Shown one piece after another: positions 14,901-26,900 of a DNA stretch of 64,000 nt; positions within the stretch are counted from its first letter, which is position 1; every line of letters begins with the position of its first letter. Under the pieces are notes generated by a model. That model did no database searches. It was not told where the DNA came from and saw only the letters and a list, made by a program, of their open reading frames with translations. Made by a program: the position numbers and the translations under genes. Source of the DNA: Owenia fusiformis (taxonomy: Eukaryota; Annelida; Polychaeta; Sabellida; Oweniidae). The stretch is taken from positions 10,669,375-10,733,374 of the forward strand of contig CAIIXF020000005.1 in assembly GCA_903813345.2 (NCBI GenBank), given 5' to 3'.

Positions 14901-17900
14901 CCATTCTGTGTTCACTATCCTGTCCCGAGATAGTGCGTCTGCCCGTCGGTTTAGGGATCCTGCTATATGTTGAGCTCTTATGTTTATTTGGTGGTTTTTG
15001 CACCAGATTAGGATTTCCTGGCTTAGGGTCAGAAGACTTTTCGATTTTGTCCCGCCTTGTTTGTTTATGTAGCTTAGGGCTGTTGTGTTGTCCAGGCAAA
15101 CTAGAATGTTTGCTTGAGGTACCAGTAGATGGTTCAGTTTGTGTAGAACTTTCAATACTGCCGCTAGTTCTAGCCAGTTGATGTGGTTTCTCATTTCCGA
15201 TGGGGACCAGAATCCATTGATTTCCACAGAGTCCATGTGTGCACCCCACATAGTCTCCGATGCATCCGTGAAGATTGTGTGATCTGGGACAAACATTCCC
15301 AGAGGTTGACCCATGAGTAGATTCTGCTCGTCCATCCACCATTTCAGTGTGTTTATTACTTCTTGGTTGATGTAGATTGGTGTCTCTAGTGATTTTGTAG
15401 GAGACATCTGGCTGGCTAGGCACTGTTGAATTGGTCTCATGTATAGTCTGCCCCAGGGTATATTTTTCTCTGCTGAGGCTAGTAGGCCTAGTAGTTTCAT
15501 CCACTGCCTTGTTGGTTGAGAACGGGTATTGGTGAATAATAGTGCGATTTCTAAGATTTTCTGGATCCTGTCTCGCGGAGGATATGTTAGGCCTAGTATT
15601 AGGTTGTATTGGGTGCCTATGTACTTGAAAATCTGTGTGGGGATCAGTTCGGATTTTTCTCTGTTGATCACAAAACCGAGTTTTTCCGTCACTGATAGTA
15701 CTGTTTGTGTCCATATTTGGCACTGTTGTGCAGATGGGGCTCGTATTAGCCAATCGTCGAGATATTGGTGTGTTAATATCCCTTGGAAGTGTAGGAAGGC
15801 ACCGATTGCTAATGTCACTCTTGTGAAAACATAAGGGCTGGTTGACATTCCGAATGGAAGTGTTTTGAATTGGTACACTTTGTTGTTGATCACGAAGCGA
15901 AGAAACTTCCTGAATGGTTTGGCTATCGGTATATGGTAGTAAGCATCCCGATAATCGATGGATGTGGCCCATTCGCCCTTTTGTAGAGAGTTTGATATTT
16001 TGGCTGAAGTTTCCATTTTGAACTTTGGGCATATTATGTGTTTGTTGAGGAGAGACAGGTCTATTATGGGTCTGTAATCTCCGTTTGGCTTTTGACGTAA
16101 GAATATGATGCTGTAGTGGCCCGGTATGTTGTAGTCTGTTTCCTCCACAGCTTGTTTTTGAATTAGGAGATCTACTATGTTTTGAAGCAGTAGAGCTTTT
16201 GTTTTTGATGCCGATTCGAAGTTGTTGAAGTTTTTTGTCAAAGGTGGATTGTTCACTAGTTGTGGCATGTAGCCATGTTTTATCACATTTAAAATCCATT
16301 GGTCCTTTGTGATGAGTTCCCAGTTTTTTAAGTGTAGTTGAATCCTGCCTCCCACTGGTCCCAGCTGGGACATAGGTGAGAACGGGGGGAGGCGGGGCTG
16401 GGACATTGATGTTATTGAAGTGTCATTTACGCTTCTTAAAGCCTGATTTGTTGTTATTGTTGTTGGATTTTGTAGAAGTAGAACGGTCAGAGAAGTTTCC
16501 TCTGTTGTTGTTTCTGTTATTGTTTCTGTTGTTGTTGTTGTTGTTGAAGTTGTTCCTGTTAAAGTTGGAATGTTGATTACTACTTCTGTTGGAGTTGTTA
16601 TTACTGGATTTATCATAATTCTGTTTTTGATTTTTCCAGTTTGAAGCTAAATCTTGTAGCGCTTTTGAGGTTTTAGATTTATCCGACCCTTCACAGATAT
16701 TTTTTAAATCCTCTTCAGGAAATAAAAATTTGGTGTCGATGGGGAGATTCCTAAGGGCTTCAGCGTCTGACTTCCTGAACTTGGAGCTTACCCTGTCCCT
16801 TTGAGTCAGTATGACATTTGTGACATTTGATATGGTGTCCCTTGTAGCTTTATTTACCATAGTTGAAGCTGTTGTAATAAGATTGACGAGATCCTCATTT
16901 TCAGGGAAATTCTCTGCAATGATTTTCCCTGTTGTCCCTAGAATCCATTCAGTGTGAGACAGATGACGAAGAGGAGCTCTCGCTGATTCTTCCAACAGTT
17001 TGTGATGTTTGGCTGGAAGCTGGTAAGAAGTTGAAGCCAAATCTGATAGTTTCATGGAATGTGGAACAAGTTCCTTAGTTGTCCCATTCAAAATGGATTT
17101 TTTATAGAAGTGTTCATCTTCTTTGAGGGACGTGAACGATCGTTTTGGTCTTAACAGGAAGTTAGTGTCATTCATGTTTTTCTTGTTGGCTAATTCCTGG
17201 TTAATGTTGGCGAAATTCTGTAGCACTGAAGGCCCGATCGGTAAGCCTTTTGTTGTGTCTGAAGAAGTAGATTTCTTACCCAAAGTTTGAAGTCCTAGCG
17301 GTCTATTTTCCGTTTGTGTTTCTGTGTTATAGTCTGTAGTTGTTTTAAAATGACTCGGAAAGGCATTTTTAATTAGTTTAACACAGTTCTTCCAACAAAT
17401 TAAGTCATGATCGTTGTCGGAATTGGAAGAATCCGAGTCTTCCGGGTTATTGCTGTCACGGCGCATGTGCGCAGGAGAGGTCACGGGCAAGTCCACTTCG
17501 CTGTAGGGATGATCACTTCTTGCCCGTTTGGGGCTAGATGCCCGGTCCGGGGAAACATACTGTAGACTAGACGGCGAAACAGTTCGCTTTTTCGCTCTTT
17601 GTACCTCCCTTCTTTTAGCGGACCTGCTTCTGTTGGTTGTTTCACCTAGAAGTTCAACGTCAAGTTGTTTGTTTGCTACGAGCAATTCAAGAGTTGGAGT
17701 CAGTCCTTTGATAATATCTTGGACCATATCTGGCGATATACTTGAGGCTAGCCCTGGTTGTTGATTTTGATAGGTCCGCAGTTCGGAGTGTTGTTGTTGT
17801 TGAGATTTTGAAAACCTCTTAGATGGTAAAGTGTTTGTTGCTCTGAATCCTATTGAATTCAGACTATTAGACTGTATGAAGTCTCTCCCTGTTGTAGGGT

Positions 17901-20900
17901 GCTGATGTTGAAAGTTGGATGTGTCCTGCACCTCAGTCCCGGGTAGGGAGGTGAGCCCAGAATCACGAGTATCCAAAATAGGGTTGAAATTTGACTGGCA
18001 AGTCAAGTCCTTCCCTTGTGAGTTCATATCATGCCCCTCATTTCCTGGTGGAATGAGCCCACGATTCATGAAGTCACTGTTGATGTTGTTGTCAATGTCT
18101 ATGCCGCTGGTGATGGTGTGGGATGGCATGTTACCCGGAGTTGGATTTTCCTCGCCAGAGAAAATGTTCCCTTGCAGCAAATTCGAACTATTCCTTTGAA
18201 GTTGACTTGAAAAGTCAGGAATTTGTCCATCTTCCAGTTGTTCATTGACATTGTAGTTCATTGTTGATTTAAGGTTGATATCCTTTACAACTGACGACTT
18301 GTTGTTCTCCATATAAAATTTTTGTTTCAAACAAAAACGGCGTGTTGATTGCACTAATGTATGGGGAAATTGAGGACGTTGGCACGTGTACAAACTACTT
18401 TATTCAATAGTGGACGCGTCCAAGTTAATGTCATCAGTAAAACCAGAGGGGTGTTAGGACTCCATACAGAGATTGCTAAAGGAATCTAAGGCATATAATT
18501 GAGAGGTGGGATGTGTAATAATACAATAATATTTTGAGGGTGGGGGATATAGACCACTTTCTAAAATAAATTGCAATTCCAAATACAGTAGAACCTCTGA
18601 AAGGGGGACAGCTTAAGTCATCTAGAAAGTGTTTAATATGAGAGGTGTTCTTACAGAGGTTCATTTAACATTAAGTCAATTGGGCATGAGGCTATGAAAA
18701 ATGTTCCAGCTGACATTACAGAGGTGGTCCACATATGGAGGTGTTCAGACAGAAGTGTTCCACTTATGGAGGTGTTCCACTTCAGAAGTGTTCCACTAAC
18801 AGAGGTGTTCCACTACAGAAGTGTTCCACTTACAGAGCTGTTCCACTTAAGAAGTGTTCCACTTTACAGGATTTACTGTAGTTTGATTTGTAGAAAGGGG
18901 AATATGTGAGTTAAGCAGTTAAAGACGTCGATTATGTGTATAATTTATTGTGAAATTTTTGAGATGATCCCTAAGTTAATAATGAATCCCTTCATATTTC
19001 AGAACCAAAATTGGTCTGAGGGAATATCGATAGCTAAAAGTCTACTACATGAACATGCATTTAAGACATATATCCAAAGTTAGAAATTAAATTTGGAGAT
19101 ATTGTCTCATTGAATACAAATTTCTGTTCTGCATTTTTTAAAATAAAGTTTTGTGGATCTTAAGAAGTTTTTTTTCAAAATAAGATTCTTAGAAGATTTT
19201 GAAATGGATACATGTCTTAAATATCACAATGAACAAAGTATATTTTGTTAGAAGTACAAACTTTCATGCTGTAAATTATTGGATTATTGGTCAGATTTAT
19301 AGATGACAAAAAAGAAACAAAAGTTTAAATACTTAGTGGATCAAAATGTTATTTAATTGATGAAAAAACTGATAATATACAAAATTGGTAAAGTATTATA
19401 TAATCTTGCATAAAGTCCTTGTGTTATTTCCCCAATTGTCCCCACAGTGCAAATAATAGGTGGGGACAATAGAGTCTGAAAGGACTATAGGCTTAATGCA
19501 AGACTAATGTGGGGGGGTGTTATTTATTCTTACCTGTAAGAACTGCACTCATGTGGTCAATTGGTGTATCACACATAAACAGTGATTTAAGTTGCGAAGT
19601 AAATGGAAGCAAAAATACAAATATTCATATATTAAAGCAAAATACAAGCATATTATGCAAAAATTCAAAATCTTTAAAATTCAAACAAAGCAACATCGAA
19701 AATGTAAAAATCGAAAACCAAACTTCAAAATCAATTATGGTATTCATGTAAAATTCATGTGCAGAAAATTGTGCAGAAATCTGGAGATAAGTCAATTATA
19801 AAAGAATTGAGCCAAAAGGCAACATTAAAACTATGTCTGACCAAAGAATTCCACTTCATGATAATTTTAAGCACTAGAAACATCTATAAATTATTTATCT
19901 TTGGCCAATATTACTAATATGTAATTCATCTAAGGAGAGGAATAGCATAATCAAGACCTCTTTTTAATCCCTTCACAGTTTAAAACATATTTCATTGACA
20001 ATGTGCATGTCTTTCATGTGAATAAAAATACTTTTAATACCCTTTTCTTTTTCTGAATCAAATACAGTAAGTTAAGGACCTACAGCCCCTGTTCTCATCC
20101 TGTGCTATATAACTCTGCATTAACAAAATGTGACTTTGTGACATTGAATAGATGGACCAACTGACGGATGCCCACCAAATCTGATAGGCTCATTGAGTGA
20201 GCCACAAAATCATGTCATGCCTCCACATACCTTGCATTTATCATCAATGTCTATCTTCTCGATCTGACTTTCCCAAGTGTACCAAGAGCCGTATTGTTTC
20301 CTCATGAACACATAGTCAAACACTAATCCTTTCTTGGGAATCAACAGGTTTCTGGCAAACTTCAGTTCTGGTGGTCTGAAAAATAATTTGGTAATATAAT
20401 AATTCAATGATGTACTGCATTATGGTGTGAAGAATAAGTCAGTCCATATTGGTGTTCAACACAGGCATATGCCAGGACTGTGACTTAACCTGAAAATTCA
20501 TGAAATGTGTAATGTACAAGCCTGAACCATTACTGACACATGCGAGAGAAGTCTTCACTTGCATATTTTTTCAACGTTAAGTCTATAATCTCACGAGAGC
20601 TTTTAATTTGTATTCACATTACAAAAGTCTATAAACTGAAGCAATAAGTTCAAAGTAAATCGCCTACTTTGGATATTTGGACTTCTCTCCCTCCATTTCA
20701 CACAAAGTCCGGTAAAAATCATCAAACTTGATCCTTGACGGCCCATCTACCGTGCCTGCTGTTGACCAAACAAGGGCAAAGAAAAAATGGCTGATGATCA
20801 TGACGGTTCGTTCTTCAATAATTTTTGAGTCAGAGAGGACAACTTTTGGCTCTTCCTCTTCTCCTTCTTCATCCTCCTCTATAAAGTCTTCGTCCTCGTC

Positions 20901-23900
20901 TTCTTCAGCACCCAGTGCCCTGAAATGTTTAAAACAAATTAATATACTAGTGGTTTTTAATGCTTTTAGGGGGGAGGGGGTACAGTACATACCAAAATTA
21001 ACAATTAACATGGAACCTCACCGAAAAATCATTATTTACTAAATTTTCATATAGTTTTAAATACATGCATCACACTACTAATGTGAATTGAGGAAACTAG
21101 GAATTGTCTCCACATTTAAAGGTTTAGTGGCGTTAAGATTTAATTTTGATTTGTACTGTATGTAATCACATTGCATGCATATGTAATCACATTGCATATA
21201 TATGTAATCATATTGCATACATATGTAATCACATTGCATACATATGCAATCACATTACATACATATGCAATCACATTGCATACATTGATTAAAATCAGAC
21301 CAATTCAATATAGCATGCAATAAAGGAGAAAAACAGGATTCATGAAAACTATGAATTAACTTATAAAGCTAAACTAAATATGCTAAAGCCATGCTATTTC
21401 ACATCTATCATGCAGGGAATTTAACTCAAAAAATCAATTAAAATTTCATTCTTACCAAAATACAATATATGCTAACACAGCACTATTTCAAAATTAATTT
21501 TTCAGAAATATATTCTATTCAGTTTCCTGTCTAAAACTAATTCTACATGAATAAGCAAATATACTAAAACAATACATGGAATTACAACGGATTATATGTT
21601 TAATATTCAATTATATGTTTAAATATTTAATTAGCAAATATTAGATCAAAATAAAAGTACAATTTTGTTAACTGTCAAAAGTCAGTGGTGCTGTCATCAA
21701 ATTGTTATTCTAACAAATATACATAGTCTTAGCTACAAGCCTTTGTGGCCCCCACGCCACTACATCTGTGTAGTCAAGAAGAGGAAGGGGGAGGGCCACA
21801 GGGGCTTGTAGCTGGACTCATATATACAATGTACATGAAACTTGAGTCCAAAGCTATTAGGCACACAATTTATACATGTACAACTATGAAACTATGAGCG
21901 TTCATGAAAAAATGGTGAAAAACAGACAGGTGTTTTTACAGGGTGTTCTAAAGTTACAATTACTGTTGTACTGTACACACATATTCATTAAAACATTACA
22001 ATGTGACGGGACAAAGTTATAGGAGGCACTGGGGTGGTATAATCAGAAAGCACACAAAATGTTATTAGGAATCATGCTGCTCCCTAATTTACCCATATTC
22101 CCTTTCATATTACTTTTACTTTACTTTGCTCTGTAAATCTCTGGATTCCAATTATTTGAATTTAAATTTCCTAGCTCATTTAAACAATTTCAAAAAATGA
22201 GTACCAACCTCAACGAAAAGTGTCTCACATACCTCCATTATATCTTTTCAACATATCTCCTCTCATTTAGATCAAGTTTATTTATTTCAAAAGCATGTAC
22301 AGGCACATGCACCACCAAAATACTGGGAGCATTTTAGGCTTCGCTTGAGCTGGCATCAAACAGGTGTGTTTGCTGATACATGCAGCCTGTGCTGAGCTTT
22401 GATACCACCGAGAAAACTCACTACCATGAGGACTGGCTAGTTCCCTGGACATAAATTTCCCAGAAAGTTGGCAATCCAGAGACTAATGCCTCAGTCACAT
22501 TTGATCTATGGATCCCGTAAATCTTCCCAAAATCAAGAGAAATAAGTGGCCAGCATAAAATATAGGAATTGGCAGAACAATGTAGATTTCTATAATAATT
22601 TTGGGAAGCTATGACCACTGTATGGCTGCAGTAGAGCAAATGTGACAAGGATTTACAGACGATGATTATCTAACATAACAGGGAGTTTTAAAACATAAAC
22701 ATGGCCCAACACTCAGCTGGGATATAATTTACTTTAATTTTTCATTTCTGTTTTTCATTTTGCTAGTCCTGATAGCCTCTTCTTCGGATTCAGAAATCAT
22801 AGTGCTAAATAAAACAAGACACACAGTGATAAATATCGCACTTTGAAGAGCAAACTGGCCACCATGCAATTTACCCAGCATGGCCAAAACCTAATCAGAC
22901 CTTGGCACTAGTCTGCTCTTGCATCTGTAAACATTTCAAGTTGACAAGGTTAGCGGTTTTCCTGCAATTTTGATGACAAGAATTTATTTGTAGTCTTGAA
23001 CTTTGGGAAAATTTAGATAACATTGTGACCTAATTTGATGACTTTCGACCTTGAAAATTTCACTTTTTCAGACCTCAGTAGGTCTTTTGTAATTAAGCTG
23101 ACCTAAATTTAAATGCAAAATATCAATTTAGAAAATCAAATTTTTGACCTTTTCAAGGTCACTGAAGGTCAAAGACAGGTCAAATCTGAAATCTAAGGTC
23201 AGATTTGAACTTCTGAGAACTTGTAGATGTTTTTAAAAAAACAAATTTGGTCAATTTGGAGCAAGTTGAAAAATTCAAAATGGCCGCCAAATTTAAAAAT
23301 TCAAAATGGCCACCATGTAATTCAGCCAGCATACCCTAAACCTAATCAGATCTTGGCAATAGTTTGCTCTTGCATCTGTAAAAATTTCAAGTTGAACGGA
23401 TAAGTGGTTTTCCTGGAATTTTGATGACAAGATTTGTTGAAAAATTCAAAATAGTCTGCTATTGCATGTGTAAAAATTTCAAGTTGAACAGGTTAGCTGT
23501 TTCCTTGGAATTTTGTTGACAAGAATTGATTTGTAGTCTCAAACTTTGAGAAGGTTGGATAACATCATTTGTGACCTAGTTTAATGACCTTGACCTTCGA
23601 CCTTGAAAATTTCACTTTTTCAGACCTCAGTAGGTGTTTTGTAATTAAGCTGACCTAAATTTAAATCCAAAATATCAATTTAGAAAATCAACTTTTTTGA
23701 CCTTTTCAAGGTCACTGAAGGTGAACGAAAGGTCAACACTGAAATCTATGGTCAGATTTGAACTTCTGAGAACTTGTAGATGTTTTTAAAAAAAAAAATT
23801 GGTCAATTTGGAGCAAGTTGAAAAATTCAAAATGGCCGCCAAATTTAAAAATTCAAAATGGCCACCATGCAATTCAGCCAGCATACCCAAAACCTAATCA

Positions 23901-26900
23901 GATCTTGGCAATAGTCTGCTCTTGCATCTGTAAAAATTTCAAGTTGAACGGATAAGTGGTTTTCCTGGAATTTTGATGACAAGATTTGTTGAAAAATTCA
24001 AAATGGCCGCCACATAGTTTTCCCAGCATGCCCTTAACCTAATCAGATCTTGGTACTAGTCTGCTCTTGCATCTGTAAAAATTTCAAGTTGAACAGGTAA
24101 GCAGTTATCCTGGAAATTTGATGACAAGATTTGGTTTATGTGCCGCCCGCCCGCCCGCCCGCCCGCACGCCCAACAGCACAAGACGACGACAATATAGCA
24201 CTTTTTCAAAGTGCGATAAAAATCCAGTAGAGAAGCAAATAACAACAATGTGTATTAAATTCTTACAACTAAGAACTTCTGAACTCATCTACAGGGCCAA
24301 TAATGCCGGCATAGCCCTGTTTCAAAACAACATTAGTAAGTTGAGATTTGCCCAAAAATATTCTTCATATTAGAATAATATGGCATTGACATAGCACTTT
24401 GCATTGAACCAGAAACTGGTCCCTGAACATTGTAGCCCTGTGTTAAAAACTATTTGAAGGCAGAAGCTCCAAGGTCCCCTTTTTATGTTGATAAAAATGT
24501 AAATGAAGCAAAGCAGTGTGCAAAAAGCATGACATATGCAATAAAACTTTAGCCAACAATTCAAAAAGTGCATGCAATTATTATAAATAATCTGTGATAA
24601 TGCTATAAAACATTCTTTTAAAGCTGTGAATGAAAAACGTGAAAATAACAAATGTGCAATAATAATCAAATATCATCGTGAAAGTGCGATCAAAAAGTCA
24701 AATGCCAACAAACATCAAACAAACTAACAAAACATGTGACAACAGTATAATCTTATTGCATCCTTCTAAAAGTTAGCAGTCGTCCAGAAAACAAGAGGTC
24801 ACAGGTTCAATCTCCACTAAGTTGGACTGATTTTCACATCAGGCCATGGGATAAAATTTAATTCTGTGATTTCAAATCAAATAAATAAAAATATTGCTTA
24901 CTTGACTTCAAGCATCAATAGTCCCAGTAGAGACAGGAAACTTTGGGTCATGTGCATAGCATGGGGTTTTACAAAATGCTTTAGGTATTTTGTGCTGTAG
25001 TTAATACAAGGCATCAGTTGCCATTCAATCAGCATCTAAAAATGACCAAAAATATCTGTGTTTTTTCATACAGTTGAGATGTAAACAGTAAAACCTTTCT
25101 AACTGAAACACCTTTCGTACTGTGATCCACTTGGGAGGCATTCCACTTCATTAAACATTAAGTCATTATTTGGTCTTGGGACTCTGATAAGTGGTCCACT
25201 AACAGAGGTGTTCCACTTTACAGGTTTTGGAATTAGGGTAAGAGCTCTCCACTAATGTATATGATTACATTATATAGCTTCAATGATTTTAAGATCTAAT
25301 ATTTGACCATATACAGTGTACAGGACAACACAAAAATGCAACCCACTAATCTTGGAATAACTCTCAAATATGAAGGAATCTTCTTGCAATGACAGTGGTA
25401 TTATATACAGTATATTTAATGTGGGATGCAATATCTAATACAATACATTGAATACAGTATATAGTATTTAAAAACAAACCCTCAATGTATCTTTCTGCTC
25501 TTCTGTTATACAACTTGGTAGGTTATGATCCATGTAAGACTTTACTAACACCATAGGGCCTAGTTGTAGCGGTTCTATGTAGATCATACCGCACCTATAT
25601 ATAATAAAAGAACACGTAAAAACATTGACCCCAACCTGTGAACCCTTGAGTATTTTTCCGGGATCGTGCATTTTACACCACTGAAATTCAAAAGAATCTT
25701 TCATGTGAGCCAAAATTCGGCTGACCCATTCTAGTAGTTTCATACCTGCTAACTGTGGCAGGAGATGCCTGTTCTAGATCGGCAGGTTCAAAGATCATGT
25801 TCATTGTATTACTCATCTGTATAATCTCTCCACTCATCAGACACAATTTCTTATTATCATCAAGCACTGTGTTCATGTTCTCAATCCACACTGCATCAAC
25901 GGGACCATCAAAAATAATCCACTTCCTGTCTTCTGTCGTACTACTTGCGTATTCACGGAAAGTGTTTGCAAGAATCCCGTCAGTCCATTCATGAGAGACT
26001 GGGTCGAAACAGCCATATAATTGGCCCATTGTTACAGCTTTAGGATTGATGATTCTGTACTGGACCTACACAAAAACAGATTTGATATTTTGAGAATTTA
26101 ATTCAAAACCAGAATATAATAAATCCAAATTCCTGAGTAAAACTTGTTTTCCTAAATATAATGGAAATATTGTGAGACATAATTCAATTTCATAATTCAC
26201 ACTGTATTTTCTTGAAACAGCCCCCTGTTAGATGATAACTCATCTATCACATTTCGGACTGTATTTTCTTGAAACAGTCCCCTGTTACATGAAAGCTCTC
26301 TTACCCTCTCTTCTTCCATGAGTCCTTCCTTATGCAGGTCCCCCAGAGCTTTACTGAGCACTTTGAATGCAATGGTCTTACCACCTAATGGGTCACCCAC
26401 TATCATTAAGCCGTGACGTACAAGAATCATGTCATATACCTGTAAAAGAAATGTAAGATAATAAGCCAAGTGCCATAAGGGTAATGACCAAAAGCTCAAC
26501 AGTTTTTACAACTTGTTACATATCTCTACAACTTGCTACATATAAAGGTATCCAATTGACCATTAACGGACGAATGGCCTTTCTATGTCCCTCACAGTTT
26601 ATGTTCGGTGGGATAAAAATGAAACAGATGGTATGCCAGTATAAGCCAAAAGAATTAAGTCAGTTGACTCAAAGGAAGCCAATGAAGCAGGACACAAAAT
26701 AAAACTTGAAAATACATTGAACAATACTAAATACTTGGATCGCCAACATCTGGCTACAAGAAATATACAATAGCATCGTAAGTACATGCTCACAAGATAG
26801 AAAAAAATCGCTCCACTTTTTTCAAGATATAGCAATATATTTAAAAAATACTTTTGTTGAATTGAGTAATTAACAACTAGAATAATTGCAACATATTCAC

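Larger units (their letters stand above)
12956..18524 (-). mobile_element. DIRS-type tyrosine-recombinase retrotransposon, structurally complete, 5,569 bp
   Basis: The element lies in a dynein intron in the same orientation as the host gene. It has inverted terminal repeats (12999-13145 and 18364-18510, identical over 147 bp) and outer extensions (12956-12998 and 18511-18524). It also has an internal complementary region (13189-13281) that joins the complements of both outer ends, as a circular intermediate would require. It carries three overlapping long frames: gag-like, RT/RNase H, and tyrosine recombinase. No flanking target duplication is seen, as expected for recombinase integration. 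Perfect ITRs and unbroken frames suggest recent insertion. Border positions are given by where the internal region and the ends stop matching (within one base). Confidence 0.95.

Noticed and set aside
14351-18199. Many plus-strand frames inside the DIRS element
   Set aside because: They are shadows of the minus-strand gag-like, RT and recombinase frames, with no recognisable domains.
24131-24373. Frame beginning [15 protein letters not shown]
   Set aside because: It starts in the (CCCG)n tail of a TIR element and runs into unrelated intron.
26190-26304. Open continuation of the dynein frame past the exon at 26305, with a repeated [10 protein letters not shown]
   Set aside because: It is past a good donor (AGG/GTAAGAG), and the next exon joins in phase at 26065. 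The open frame comes from a short direct duplication in the intron.
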